Made by a program: the position numbers and the translations under genes. DNA of 64,000 bases from Polaribacter pacificus (lineage in GTDB: Bacteria; Bacteroidota; Bacteroidia; Flavobacteriales; Flavobacteriaceae). The notes below the pieces were generated by a model. That model had not been told where the DNA came from and did not search any database. It was given only the letters and a program-made list of their open reading frames with translations. This document shows positions 8,813 through 17,414 of this stretch, piece after piece (positions within the stretch are counted from its first letter, which is position 1; every line of letters begins with the position of its first letter). The stretch lies in contig NZ_CP150664.1 in NCBI RefSeq assembly GCF_038024035.1, positions 1,488,001 to 1,552,000 of the forward strand, given 5' to 3'.

Positions 8813-9679
8813 TTACAATACGTTAAGTATTTGCTCTTTAATCTGCTCTAATTCGTTCTTCATTTGAATTACGGCCTTTTGCATAGGAGCATAATTTGCT
8901 TTTGACCCTGTGGTATTGATCTCACGACCCATTTCTTGAACGATAAAACCTAGTTTTTTGCCATTAGAAGTTGTACCATCAAGCTCTTTTAGAAAATAAT
9001 CTAAATGATTTGCCAAACGCACTTTTTCTTCATTAATGTCTAACTTTTCTAAGTAATAGATTAACTCTTGTTCAAAACGATTTTCATCAAGCTCAACCTT
9101 TAAATCTGAAATGGCTTTTTGCAAACGCTGCTTTACGTGCTCTATTCGCTCTTCATCCAATGCTTTTACTTCTTCTAGATAGCTGTAAATATTTTGGATT
9201 CTCGTTCTAAAATCAACTTCTAAAGAGGCTGCTTCATCAGTTCTATATTGGGTGATCTCTTTAAGTGCTTCATTAATACCTGCATCAATTAACTGCCATT
9301 CTGATTCATCCAACTCTTCACGTTCAGTTTTTAATGCATCAGGCATTTTAACTGCCATCTTTAGCAATTCAATTTCTGAAAGTTCATTGGTTGGCAAAAC
9401 ACTTCGCAGGTCATCCATGTATTGTTTAACGATACGGCCATTAACTTTGGTACTGGTTTCATCAGAAGTCATTTCTACATAGATAGAAAAATCAACCTTC
9501 CCGCGAACCAAACTCGCCGCAATTCTTTTTCGAACATCAAGCTCCTTCTCCTTGTAATAAGAAGGGATTCGAACATTTAAATCTAAGCTTTTGCTATTCA
9601 AAGATTTTACTTCTATGCTTACTTTTTTAGTTGGTAATTGCAAAACTGCTTTACCGTATCCCGTCATGGATTGTATCAT
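8813..9679 (-). CDS. yicC: YicC/YloC-family endoribonuclease
   Basis: A 288-aa protein of the YicC family, members of which act as RNases in E. coli. The N-terminal signature MIQSMTGYGKAV and the C-terminal signature LGFIVQEMGREINTTGSKAN are both present, with a charged helical middle. I place the start at 9679, where the protein begins MIQSMTGYG, and not at the in-frame ATG at 9703. The upstream ATG falls inside a promoter -7 box, and the signature normally lies at the very N-terminus. It heads the leftward run yicC-gmk-nadD-M23-GH3, a common order in flavobacteria for the first three. Confidence 0.93.
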   Translation of the reverse strand: MIQSMTGYGKAVLQLPTKKVSIEVKSLNSKSLDLNVRIPSYYKEKELDVRKRIAASLVRGKVDFSIYVEMTSDETSTKVNGRIVKQYMDDLRSVLPTNELSEIELLKMAVKMPDALKTEREELDESEWQLIDAGINEALKEITQYRTDEAASLEVDFRTRIQNIYSYLEEVKALDEERIEHVKQRLQKAISDLKVELDENRFEQELIYYLEKLDINEEKVRLANHLDYFLKELDGTTSNGKKLGFIVQEMGREINTTGSKANYAPMQKAVIQMKNELEQIKEQILNVL

Positions 9680-9700
9680 TCTCAATATTTTATAAAGCAA

Positions 9701-9708
9701 CAAAGGTA
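9701..9708 (-). promoter_or_regulatory. Candidate -7 promoter box for yicC-gmk-nadD
   Basis: On the minus strand TACCTTTG matches TAnnTTTG. Transcription would begin near 9694, about 15 nt before the yicC start chosen at 9679. No clear -33 element was found. Confidence 0.4.
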
Positions 9709-9806
9709 CATATTATTTGCTGATTTTCTCTTTTGAAGCCTTTAGAATCCTACGTCATTCGTCTTAAAGAAATTCTTATTTTTACAATCTGTAAAACAGT
9801 TATATT

Positions 9807-10841
9807 TTGAACAAAACAAAGCATATTGTAGTGATACGTCTTTCGGCCATGGGAGATGTAGCCATGACTGTCCCTGTATTAAGAGCCCTAATTGATCAGC
9901 ACCCTGATGCACAAATTACCATGATCTCAAAAGGCCACCTTGCTCCTGTTTTTGAATCATTAAAAACGGTCCGGTTTTTTGAGGTTGATGTAAAGCACAA
10001 ACACAAAGGCATTCTTGGGCTATGGAGACTGTTTAGACAACTCCAAAAAGAAGAAATAACACATGTTGCTGACTTACACAATGTTTTACGCTCAAAAATC
10101 CTTCGTTTATTTTTCCGCTTCTCTCTAAAAAAAGTTGCTGCTATTGACAAAGGAAGAGCAGAAAAAAAAGCATTGACGAGGTCTAAAAATAAAATTTTTA
10201 AGCAACTAAAAAGCACTCACCAACGCTATGCGGATGTGTTTAAGCAATTGGGATTTCTTGTTGATATTTCGAATCCTACACAGTTAAAAAAACCTATTTT
10301 ATCAAAAAATATTACAACTATTACAGGCATTAAAGATTCAAAAAAATGGATCGGTATTGCGCCTTTTGCCCAGTACGCATCAAAAACTTACCCCTTAGAC
10401 TTCATGGAAAAGGTGATTGAAAAACTAAGTGAACATTATCACTTATTTTTGTTTGGAGGCGGGCAAAAAGAAATTGAAATCTTAACCAGTCTAGAAAAAA
10501 AACACCCACAAACCATCTGTGTTGCGGGCCGACTAAAACTAAAAGAAGAGTTAGATCTAATTTCTCATTTAGACTTGATGCTCGCTATGGATTCTGGAAA
10601 TGCACATTTTGCATCCATGCAGCAAATTAAAACCATTACTCTTTGGGGAGTTACCCACCCTTTTGCAGGATTTGCACCTTTTGGTCAACCTGTAGATTAT
10701 TGCATTTTACCCGATTTAAAAAAATATCCAAACATTCCATGCTCTGTATATGGCAATAAAGTTTGCGAGGGTTATGAAGAAGTAATGTACAGCATAAAGC
10801 CAAATACTATCACCAAAAAAATCGTATCGGTTTTAAACTAA
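9807..10841 (+). CDS. Glycosyltransferase family 9 (heptosyltransferase-like)
   Basis: A 344-aa GT9 protein that should transfer a sugar onto the lipopolysaccharide core at the cytoplasmic face of the inner membrane. The N-terminal motif VIRLSAMGDVAMTVPVLRAL and the C-terminal donor site (MLAMDSGNAHFASMQQ; LWGVTHPFAGFAPF) are typical. Start is TTG at 9807, with the motif beginning at residue 7. It is followed by upp after 32 bp. The actual sugar donor cannot be told; flavobacterial members need not be true heptosyltransferases. Confidence 0.88.
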   Translation: MNKTKHIVVIRLSAMGDVAMTVPVLRALIDQHPDAQITMISKGHLAPVFESLKTVRFFEVDVKHKHKGILGLWRLFRQLQKEEITHVADLHNVLRSKILRLFFRFSLKKVAAIDKGRAEKKALTRSKNKIFKQLKSTHQRYADVFKQLGFLVDISNPTQLKKPILSKNITTITGIKDSKKWIGIAPFAQYASKTYPLDFMEKVIEKLSEHYHLFLFGGGQKEIEILTSLEKKHPQTICVAGRLKLKEELDLISHLDLMLAMDSGNAHFASMQQIKTITLWGVTHPFAGFAPFGQPVDYCILPDLKKYPNIPCSVYGNKVCEGYEEVMYSIKPNTITKKIVSVLN

Positions 10842-10873
10842 AAAAAGTACCTTTAATAAAAATTTTCTCCATC

Positions 10874-11527
10874 ATGACTGTTCATCATATTGCCCAAAAC
10901 AACTCGATACTAAATAAATTTATTGCAGAAATTAGAGATGTGAAAATTCAAAAAGACTCTCTGCGTTTCAGAAGAAATATTGAAAGAATTGGCGAGATAT
11001 TAAGTTATGAGCTAAGTAAGCAACTTTTGTATAAAACCTCAAGCACCACAACTCCTCTAGGCATTAAAGAAACTTCTTTTATCAAAGACAATTTAGTAAT
11101 CGCATCAGTTTTAAGAGCTGGATTGCCTTTGCATCAAGGTTTATTAAATTATTTTGACGATGCAGAAAATGCATTTATCTCTGCTTATAGACATCATCCA
11201 AACAAAGATGAAAACTTTGAAATTGTCGTGGAGTATTTTGCAGCCCCTGCACTCGAAAATAAAATAGTTTTACTTGCAGACCCGATGTTGGCAACTGGAC
11301 AATCATTGGTAGCTGTATACGAGGCTTTAAAAAAGCATGGGCTTCCAAGAGAAATTCACATTGTCGCAGTGATAGGATCACAGGAAGGAATTGATTATAT
11401 AGGTGAAAATTTTCCTGAAAATACTCATTTATGGATCGCCACCATTGACCCTTCACTAAACGATAAAGGGTATATCGTGCCAGGATTAGGAGACGCTGGT
11501 GATTTGGCTTATGGCACTAAACTATAA
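10874..11527 (+). CDS. upp: Uracil phosphoribosyltransferase
   Basis: Converts uracil and PRPP to UMP in pyrimidine salvage. The 217-aa product has VLRAGLPLHQGLL (about residues 77-89), the PRPP loop LLADPMLATGQS near residue 136 and the uracil-binding C-terminus PGLGDAGDLAYGT. Its last 11 bp overlap the convergent DUF6427-like gene. Confidence 0.94.
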   Translation: MTVHHIAQNNSILNKFIAEIRDVKIQKDSLRFRRNIERIGEILSYELSKQLLYKTSSTTTPLGIKETSFIKDNLVIASVLRAGLPLHQGLLNYFDDAENAFISAYRHHPNKDENFEIVVEYFAAPALENKIVLLADPMLATGQSLVAVYEALKKHGLPREIHIVAVIGSQEGIDYIGENFPENTHLWIATIDPSLNDKGYIVPGLGDAGDLAYGTKL

Positions 11528-12446
11528 AATGAATCGCAATAGAGTAACCCAAAAATAAAAGCAGTATTAAATCTACAAACAGTTTTTTCTTTAAGAACTG
11601 TAACCAGTTTGCTATAATGATGCTCATCGGAATAAAAACAGCGATTAACTCAGAACCATCTCTTTGTTTTATCAGTAAAACAAAAGCCAATGCCACAGCT
11701 AAATGAAATAACAGCAAGAACCAGCTTCTTCTAAACTTATTGTTAACAGAAAAAACACGTGGTGTCCTAGATATAATAGCAACAAAAAGCGCTCCAAAAA
11801 ACAAGAAAAAACTTGTTGAATAGAAAACAGAATCATAACTGCTAAAATCATAAGTAGTGGTAAACGTAAACAAGCTGTAAAAAATATCGGTTTGATCTAC
11901 AAAAAAAAGATAGGTAAAAAACAAAAACAGTGGAGAACAAAAACCTAAAATAGGTATCAGTAAAGTTTTGACAGAAACTTCATAAAACAGAACGACTGCT
12001 GCATAGATCATCAACAAAAAGACTATAGAGAATGGCTCTAGTAAGAAGGCAACACCCAACCACAGACCACTATCAAAAAGTTTTGACAAGACATTATTGA
12101 GTTTTCGGATGCTATATACTTTTCTTAGGGTCAATAAAATTAAAACCTGAACCAATAAATTATTAAGATTGACCAAACTATTACTCACTGTACCTAAGAA
12201 AATTACTAAAAGCAAAAAAGCATACAGATTATCTCTTGTTAATTTATTTTTTACAATGATAAAATTAAACAAGAACAGAAAAAGTCCAAAAAGCATCAAA
12301 AGCCCCAACTTAGGGAGTAAAAAACCTTCTGTTTCTGCTGGTTTTATGACCGTCAATTGTGTCATAAGAAAATAGATAAGGAAAACCCCGGCTATAATTA
12401 TAAAATTAACTGGTTTTGATTTGCCGAAAAAATTGGCTAACATCAT
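11517..12446 (-). CDS. DUF6427-like multi-spanning membrane protein
   Basis: A 309-aa very hydrophobic protein with about nine membrane segments. The N-terminus MMLANFFGKSKPVNFIIIAG resembles the flavobacterial family I recall as DUF6427. No catalytic motif is seen, and function is unknown. It converges on upp with an 11-bp overlap and diverges from the small membrane gene at 12485. The upp / DUF6427 / DUF6341 neighbourhood is, as I recall, conserved in flavobacteria. Confidence 0.75.
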   Translation of the reverse strand: MMLANFFGKSKPVNFIIIAGVFLIYFLMTQLTVIKPAETEGFLLPKLGLLMLFGLFLFLFNFIIVKNKLTRDNLYAFLLLVIFLGTVSNSLVNLNNLLVQVLILLTLRKVYSIRKLNNVLSKLFDSGLWLGVAFLLEPFSIVFLLMIYAAVVLFYEVSVKTLLIPILGFCSPLFLFFTYLFFVDQTDIFYSLFTFTTTYDFSSYDSVFYSTSFFLFFGALFVAIISRTPRVFSVNNKFRRSWFLLLFHLAVALAFVLLIKQRDGSELIAVFIPMSIIIANWLQFLKKKLFVDLILLLFLGYSIAIHFIV

Positions 12447-12463
12447 TTGTTTTTATATTTTTG
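12433..12463 (+). promoter_or_regulatory. Candidate promoter (-33 TTG and -7 TATTTTTG) for the 12485 gene
   Basis: TTG at 12433-12435 and TATTTTTG at 12456-12463 are 20 bp apart, fitting the Bacteroidota -33/-7 layout. Transcription would start near 12470, about 15 nt before the start codon. This is the only site in the window where both boxes were found at good spacing. Confidence 0.5.
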
Positions 12464-12484
12464 CACTGTAAATATACTTAAGTT

Positions 12485-12694
12485 ATGATAGCAAGCAATA
12501 TTTTTAGACTCATTGGAGACTTTTTTACATGGGCTTTTGGTCCTTTTCAAGCCTTACGCTTAGGTGATTTTGGATGGTGGGCTTCGAATATAGTAAACTG
12601 GCTGTTTATTTTAGTTGGTTTTGTTCTATTTGCTTATTGGATGAAAGAATCAAAACGTTTTCAAAAAGAAGGCATCGAAGATTCTGCTGAATAA
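12485..12694 (+). CDS. DUF6341-like small membrane protein
   Basis: A 69-aa protein with an amphipathic aromatic N-terminus (IFRLIGDFFTWAFGPFQALR), one clear membrane helix at about residues 31-53 (WWASNIVNWLFILVGFVLFA) and a charged tail (ESKRFQKEGIEDSAE). It resembles a short flavobacterial family I recall as DUF6341. Function unknown. It starts 38 bp from the divergent DUF6427-like gene and precedes trmB by 8 bp, so it probably heads a trmB operon. Confidence 0.78.
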   Translation: MIASNIFRLIGDFFTWAFGPFQALRLGDFGWWASNIVNWLFILVGFVLFAYWMKESKRFQKEGIEDSAE

Positions 12695-12702
12695 TATAGA
12701 AC

Positions 12703-13377
12703 TTGGGAAGTAAAAACAAACTTAAACGTTTTAATGAAAATGAAACGTTTTCAAATGTTATTCAACCAAAAAGAGAAGAACTTTTAAACGGGTTTCATCT
12801 TAAAGGTGAATGGCATACTTTTTTTAAAAACGATCATCCGATTGTTTTAGAATTAGGCTGCGGTAAAGGTGAATACACTATTGCTTTGGCTCAAAAAAAT
12901 CCAGAAAAAAACTTTATTGGAATCGATATTAAAGGTGCTCGCTTTTGGCGTGGTGCAAAAACTGCACTTGAAGAAGACTTGCCTAATGTTGCCTTTATTC
13001 GAACTCAAATAGAACTGGTTGATTTGATTTTTGCTGAGGGAGAAGTTGATGAGATCTGGATTACCTTTCCCGATCCACAGATTAAATACAAACGCACCAA
13101 GCATCGACTTACAAATTCTGAGTTTTTAAAAAAATACCACCACATCTTAAAAAAAGACGGCTGTGTTAATTTAAAAACGGACAGCGAATTTATGCACGGG
13201 TACACCTTGGGCTTATTACATGGTGAAGGGCATGAAATATTGCACTCAAACCACGACGTCTACAAAAACGTTTACAGTCCTGAAGAAGTTACAGGTACAC
13301 AAACATTTTACGAAAAACAATACTTAGAAAAAGGAAAACCCATAACTTACGTTAAATTTAGAATCAACTATAAATAA
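12703..13377 (+). CDS. trmB: tRNA (guanine-N7-)-methyltransferase
   Basis: Methylates G46 in the variable loop of tRNAs using S-adenosylmethionine. The 224-aa product has the SAM-binding motif LELGCGKGEYT (about residues 49-59) and the family signature ITFPDPQIKYKRTKHRLTN. Start is TTG at 12703 (MGSKNKLKRFNENETF), matching the usual basic N-terminus. It follows the small membrane gene by 8 bp and precedes the LysE-type gene by 5 bp. Confidence 0.93.
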   Translation: MGSKNKLKRFNENETFSNVIQPKREELLNGFHLKGEWHTFFKNDHPIVLELGCGKGEYTIALAQKNPEKNFIGIDIKGARFWRGAKTALEEDLPNVAFIRTQIELVDLIFAEGEVDEIWITFPDPQIKYKRTKHRLTNSEFLKKYHHILKKDGCVNLKTDSEFMHGYTLGLLHGEGHEILHSNHDVYKNVYSPEEVTGTQTFYEKQYLEKGKPITYVKFRINYK

Positions 13378-13382
13378 ACGTG

Positions 13383-14003
13383 ATGGTTTTGCTGACTTTA
13401 ATAATAGGCCTTATTACTTCATACCTAGGTTCTATTACACCCAGCATGCTTAATATTACAGCCATTAAATTACGTTTAGAAAACGGCAAAAAAAACGCCA
13501 TTCAATTTGCCTTTGGAGTCGCCTTTATTGTAATTTTCCAAGCCTATATAGGCCTATATATCTTAACTATTCTCAATCAATACCCTTCTATTTTAGATCA
13601 ACTCCAAATTGTAATTGTCATCGTTTTCGCAGCCTTATCGATCTTTTTTTACCTAAAATCAAGAAAAGATCGTCAAGAAGATTTAGCAATTGACACTCCA
13701 AAAAAAATAAAAAATGGCTTCTTAATTGGTGTCAGCCTTTCGAGTATTAACATGTTTGCGATTCCTTTTTTTTGTGGCGTTGGAGCAATGCTTAATCTTT
13801 ACGATTGGTTCCTTTTAGAACCCATATCAATGCTTGCCTTTTCTTTGGGTTCTAGTATTGGTGCATTTTTTATTTTGTACCACTATATACTTTTGGCAGA
13901 AAAAATAAGACCTCGTTTGCAAAGCTACACCCAACATTTTAACATGGCCCTAGCTGTTCTGACTGGATTTCTAGCTCTTTTTACTTTTTTTAAATTATTG
14001 TAA
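13383..14003 (+). CDS. LysE-family exporter-like membrane protein
   Basis: A 206-aa integral membrane protein with six predicted helices. The start MVLLTLIIGLITSYLGSITP and the following NITAIKLRLENGKKNAIQFA resemble the LysE/RhtB family, in which an early proline-containing loop and a repeated half are typical. Substrate unknown; amino acids are the usual ones. GTG at 13380 is directly before the ATG at 13383, and I prefer the ATG. It lies 5 bp after trmB and 9 bp before the ATL gene, so all four rightward genes from 12485 look like one operon. Confidence 0.72.
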   Translation: MVLLTLIIGLITSYLGSITPSMLNITAIKLRLENGKKNAIQFAFGVAFIVIFQAYIGLYILTILNQYPSILDQLQIVIVIVFAALSIFFYLKSRKDRQEDLAIDTPKKIKNGFLIGVSLSSINMFAIPFFCGVGAMLNLYDWFLLEPISMLAFSLGSSIGAFFILYHYILLAEKIRPRLQSYTQHFNMALAVLTGFLALFTFFKLL

Positions 14004-14012
14004 CTTGTTTCC

Positions 14013-14348
14013 ATGAAAAGCTCAGATAATTTTTTCGAAAAATGCTATCAAGTGGCACGATTGATCCCTTATGGTAGAGTAACCAGTTACGGGGCAATTG
14101 CAACTTATTTAGGGGCTGCAAGATCTGCAAGAATGGTTGGTTGGGCAATGAACAACTCACACAATCAAACGGATGAAGTTCCTGCTCATCGTGTTGTTAA
14201 CAGAAAAGGATTACTTACTGGGAAACAGCATTTTGAAGGCACCAACCTTATGCAACAACTTTTAGAAAGCGAAGGAATTGTGGTCTTAGACAATCAGATT
14301 CAAAACTTTGATCAGGTTTTTTGGAACCCCAGTGAAGAATTGCTATAA
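14013..14348 (+). CDS. Alkyltransferase-like (ATL) protein, no catalytic cysteine
   Basis: A 111-aa single-domain protein with the O6-alkylguanine-DNA alkyltransferase fold: GRVTSYGAIATYLG (DNA-binding helix and arginine finger region), ARSARMVGWAMNN and the active-site block. The normal PCHRV reads PAHRV here, so the alkyl-accepting cysteine is Ala. ATL proteins (often PWHRV in E. coli) bind O6-alkylguanine without repairing it and hand the site to nucleotide excision repair. I infer that role. It is the last gene of the 12485-14348 run. Confidence 0.88.
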   Translation: MKSSDNFFEKCYQVARLIPYGRVTSYGAIATYLGAARSARMVGWAMNNSHNQTDEVPAHRVVNRKGLLTGKQHFEGTNLMQQLLESEGIVVLDNQIQNFDQVFWNPSEELL

Positions 14349-14422
14349 ATTAAGCATAATTTTCTTCTATAGACCCATCAATAAACATCATCTATCTGCT
14401 TTAATATCTGAACTGTAAATAC

Positions 14423-14430
14423 TATCTTTG
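14423..14430 (+). promoter_or_regulatory. Candidate -7 promoter box for the iron-sulfur cassette
   Basis: TATCTTTG fits TAnnTTTG in the 187-bp gap before the Mrp-type gene, about 105 bp upstream of its ATG. No clear -33 box. The rest of the gap is AT-rich and non-coding, with a weak AACTTG...CAAGTT inverted repeat near 14485-14506. Confidence 0.35.
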
Positions 14431-14535
14431 TTCTTTAGATTAAAACTAATTAAAAACTACTTTAAGAGTTAGAACAGAGTTTAAACTTGCGCACAAAAAC
14501 AAGTTAAACAGGTTCAAGTTTACAGATATACCATC

Positions 14536-15666
14536 ATGAGTTTTACCAAGCAAGATATATACACCGCATTAGAAAGCATCACTGCTCCAGGAGAAGGAAA
14601 GAGTCTAGTAGAAAATAAAAACATCAGCAATATTGTTGCTTTTGGCAATGAAGTTGTAGTAGATGTTCGCATTAACAACCCTACATTACAAGCAAAAAAA
14701 CGCGTTGAAAGCGACATTAAAAAAGCAATTCATCAACATGTTGGTGATAGCATCGACGTAAAGGTGAATGTTAAAGTAGAAGCTGCTTCTAAAGAAAATC
14801 CAAATCAGATTAAAGGAAAAGAAATTCCAAATATAAAAAACATCATTGCCATCGCTTCTGGTAAAGGAGGAGTTGGTAAATCTACCATCACAGCAAATAC
14901 AGCTGTTTCATTAGCTAAAATGGGATTTAGTGTAGGTGTTTTAGATGCCGATATTTACGGCCCATCGATGCATTTAATGTTTGATGTAGAAAAAGAAAAA
15001 CCAGTCTCGGTTACTGTAGATGGAAGATCTAAAATGAAACCTATTGAAAGTTATGGCGTAAAATTACTGTCTTTAGGCTTTTTTACCAATCCAAACCAGG
15101 CAGTTATTTGGCGTGGACCCATGGCTTCTAAAGCTTTAAATCAATTGATTTTTGATGCAGATTGGGGTGAGTTAGACTTCTTACTAATTGATTTGCCTCC
15201 AGGAACAGGAGATGTACATTTATCCATAGTTCAGGCCCTTCCTATTAACGGAGCTGTGGTAGTAAGCACGCCACAAAACATTGCTTTAGCTGATGCCAAA
15301 AAAGGAGTTGCCATGTTTCAACAAGAAAGTATCAATGTTCCTGTATTGGGAATCGTAGAAAACATGTCTTATTTTACTCCAGAAGAGTTACCAGACAATA
15401 AATATTATATCTTTGGAAAAGATGGAGCTAAAAATTTAGCCGAGGATATACAAACTCAATTTTTGGGAGAGGTTCCCTTAGTGCAAAGTATTCGAGAAGC
15501 AGGAGATGTTGGACATCCAGTTGCCTTACAAGAGAACACGCCTCTAGAAAAAGCTTTTGCTGACATCACCAAAGAAATGCTTTCTCAATTATTAAAAAGA
15601 AATGCAAATTTACCACCTACAGAAGTTGTTAGAATTACAACGATGAGTGGATGTAGTACTAAATAA
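14536..15666 (+). CDS. apbC: Mrp/ApbC-type iron-sulfur cluster carrier ATPase
   Basis: A 376-aa P-loop ATPase that carries or delivers Fe-S clusters in the cytosol. An N-terminal MIP18/DUF59-like domain (about residues 1-85) precedes the ATPase domain with the deviant Walker A IASGKGGVGKSTITANTAV (about 112-130), switch residues in VLDADIYGPSMH and LIDLPPGTGDVH. The C-terminus ends MSGCSTK; the family's usual CxxC metal site is not obvious as a pair. It is followed 7 bp later by an NFU-domain gene, which supports the Fe-S role. Confidence 0.92.
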   Translation: MSFTKQDIYTALESITAPGEGKSLVENKNISNIVAFGNEVVVDVRINNPTLQAKKRVESDIKKAIHQHVGDSIDVKVNVKVEAASKENPNQIKGKEIPNIKNIIAIASGKGGVGKSTITANTAVSLAKMGFSVGVLDADIYGPSMHLMFDVEKEKPVSVTVDGRSKMKPIESYGVKLLSLGFFTNPNQAVIWRGPMASKALNQLIFDADWGELDFLLIDLPPGTGDVHLSIVQALPINGAVVVSTPQNIALADAKKGVAMFQQESINVPVLGIVENMSYFTPEELPDNKYYIFGKDGAKNLAEDIQTQFLGEVPLVQSIREAGDVGHPVALQENTPLEKAFADITKEMLSQLLKRNANLPPTEVVRITTMSGCSTK

Positions 15667-15673
15667 ATAAACT

Positions 15674-15910
15674 ATGACTGTACAAGAAACAACAGACAAT
15701 GTAGAAAAGGCACTAGAAGAAATTCGTCCTTTTTTAATTAGTGATGGTGGCAATATAAAACTGCTATCAATCGAAAATAATATTGTAAAAGTTCAATTAG
15801 AAGGCGCTTGTACAGGCTGTTCCGTTAATCAAATGACCTTGAAAAACGGCGTAGAAGCTACCATCAAAAAATATGCACCCCAAATAGAAGAAGTTATTAA
15901 TGTTGCTTAA
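15674..15910 (+). CDS. NFU-domain iron-sulfur scaffold protein
   Basis: A 78-aa protein made only of the NifU C-terminal (NFU) domain. It binds a Fe-S cluster at the dimer interface through the CxxC in GACTGCSVNQMTL (about residues 46-58). The N-terminal half shows the usual IRPFLISDGGNIKL. It starts 7 bp after the Mrp-type ATPase, suggesting that both handle cluster delivery. Confidence 0.93.
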   Translation: MTVQETTDNVEKALEEIRPFLISDGGNIKLLSIENNIVKVQLEGACTGCSVNQMTLKNGVEATIKKYAPQIEEVINVA

Positions 15911-15972
15911 CTGATAAAAATCAGCTTTTATCTTTTAAACAGCACGTATCTTTACTTGAATTTTTTTTGCAA

Positions 15973-17028
15973 ATGATAACCACAGACATACTCATCATAG
16001 GCGCTGGCCCTACAGGATTATTCACTGTTTTTGAAGCAGGATTACTAAAACTAAGATGTCATTTAATTGACGCACTACCTCAGGCAGGTGGTCAATGTTC
16101 TGAAATTTATCCAAAAAAACCCATTTATGATATCCCTGCATATCCAGAAATTTTAGCCGGTGACCTTACCGATAAACTACTAGAGCAGATAAAGCAATTT
16201 GAACCTGGGTTTACCTTAGGAGAACGCGCTGAAACCATAGAAAAGCAAGAAGATGGTAGCTTTGTAGTAACCACCAATAAAGGAACTCAGCACAAAGCAC
16301 CAATTGTTGCAATTGCTGGAGGATTAGGAAGTTTTGAACCTCGTAAACCTCCCATTCCTCAAATTGAAAAATTTGAAGACAAAGGTGTTGAATACATGAT
16401 CCGAGAGCCAGAATTGTACCGCGATAAAGATGTTGTTATTTCTGGAGGAGGAGACTCTGCTTTGGATTGGTCAATCTTTTTAACGGATGTTGCAAAAAGT
16501 GTTACCCTAATCCATAGAAGAAATGAGTTTAGAGGAGCACTTGATTCTGTAGAAAAAGTTCAAGAATTAAAAAACTCAGGAAAAATCAATTTGATTACTC
16601 CCGCAGAAGTGGTAGACATCGTTGGTGAATCAAAGCTAACGGGCGTGGTCGTAAAACAGAAAGACAAAGAAAACTTTATTTTAGAAGCGGATCATTTTAT
16701 CCCGCTATTTGGCTTGTCTCCAAAACTTGGACCCATCGCAAATTGGGGCTTAGAAATAGAAAAAAATGCCATTAAGGTAAACAACGCCTTGGACTATCAA
16801 ACCAACATTCCTGGCATCTATGCCATTGGTGATGTAAATACCTATCCAGGAAAATTAAAATTAATTTTGTGTGGATTTCACGAGGCAACCTTGATGTGTC
16901 AAAGTGCATATCAACGAATCTTCCCAAACAAAAAATACGTAATGAAATACACCACAGTTGGTGGTGTTGATGGTTTTGATGGGACCCGAAAAGAGGCTCC
17001 AAAAGCAGTTATAAAAAGTATCGATTAA
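15973..17028 (+). CDS. Thioredoxin-reductase-like ferredoxin-NADP+ reductase
   Basis: A 351-aa flavoprotein of the YumC/TrxR-like FNR type. The FAD site DILIIGAGPTGLFTVFEAG is at the N-terminus, the NADPH site VVISGGGDSALDWS near residue 160, and the second FAD block IPGIYAIGDVNTYPG near 280. No CxxC redox pair follows the NADPH site, which separates it from thioredoxin reductase. A TTG at 15967 is in frame, but the ATG at 15973 (MITTDILIIGAGP) fits the family N-terminus better. A 2Fe-2S ferredoxin gene follows after 24 bp and is the natural partner. Confidence 0.9.
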   Translation: MITTDILIIGAGPTGLFTVFEAGLLKLRCHLIDALPQAGGQCSEIYPKKPIYDIPAYPEILAGDLTDKLLEQIKQFEPGFTLGERAETIEKQEDGSFVVTTNKGTQHKAPIVAIAGGLGSFEPRKPPIPQIEKFEDKGVEYMIREPELYRDKDVVISGGGDSALDWSIFLTDVAKSVTLIHRRNEFRGALDSVEKVQELKNSGKINLITPAEVVDIVGESKLTGVVVKQKDKENFILEADHFIPLFGLSPKLGPIANWGLEIEKNAIKVNNALDYQTNIPGIYAIGDVNTYPGKLKLILCGFHEATLMCQSAYQRIFPNKKYVMKYTTVGGVDGFDGTRKEAPKAVIKSID

Positions 17029-17052
17029 TAGTACACACTTAAAACGAAAACT

Positions 17053-17385
17053 TTGGAACAAGACATTACCCTAAAAATAAAAGACAGAGAAGGTGTTCTA
17101 CACGAAATTTTAGCTCCCACAGACATGGCAATGAACCTGATGGAAGTAGTTAGATCTTATGAGCTTGCTCCAGAAGGAACCATCGGCATTTGTGGAGGAA
17201 TGGCCATGTGTGCTTCATGTCAATGCTATGTAGAGTCTGATCATGAATTACCAGAAATGGGGCCTGATGAAGACATGATGCTTGCAGAGGCTTTTCACGT
17301 AAAAGAAAACAGTCGTTTGGGCTGTCAAATTCAAATCACTCCAGAGATGGATGGTCTAGAGATAGAATTAGCTCCAGAATCTTAA
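17053..17385 (+). CDS. 2Fe-2S ferredoxin (adrenodoxin type)
   Basis: A 110-aa electron carrier with the cluster ligands in the CX5CX2C pattern (GICGGMAMCASCQCY, about residues 55-69) and the fourth cysteine in RLGCQI near 97. Start is TTG at 17053 (MEQDITLKIKDREG). It lies just after the ferredoxin reductase gene, so NADPH to FNR to ferredoxin transfer is likely. The acceptor is not shown; Fe-S assembly or the oxygenases downstream are possible. Confidence 0.9.
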   Translation: MEQDITLKIKDREGVLHEILAPTDMAMNLMEVVRSYELAPEGTIGICGGMAMCASCQCYVESDHELPEMGPDEDMMLAEAFHVKENSRLGCQIQITPEMDGLEIELAPES

Positions 17386-17406
17386 AAATCCTTTTGTTAG
17401 TTTTTG

Positions 17407-17414
17407 TATATTTG
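17407..17414 (+). promoter_or_regulatory. Candidate -7 box and long leader of the hmgA cluster
   Basis: TATATTTG fits TAnnTTTG just after the ferredoxin stop. It would give a leader of about 170 nt before the start at 17591. The leader holds a short ORF at 17442-17501 (MSWLDLLILLKFLIKRNPE) with no other support, and no strong hairpin was found. Confidence 0.35.
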
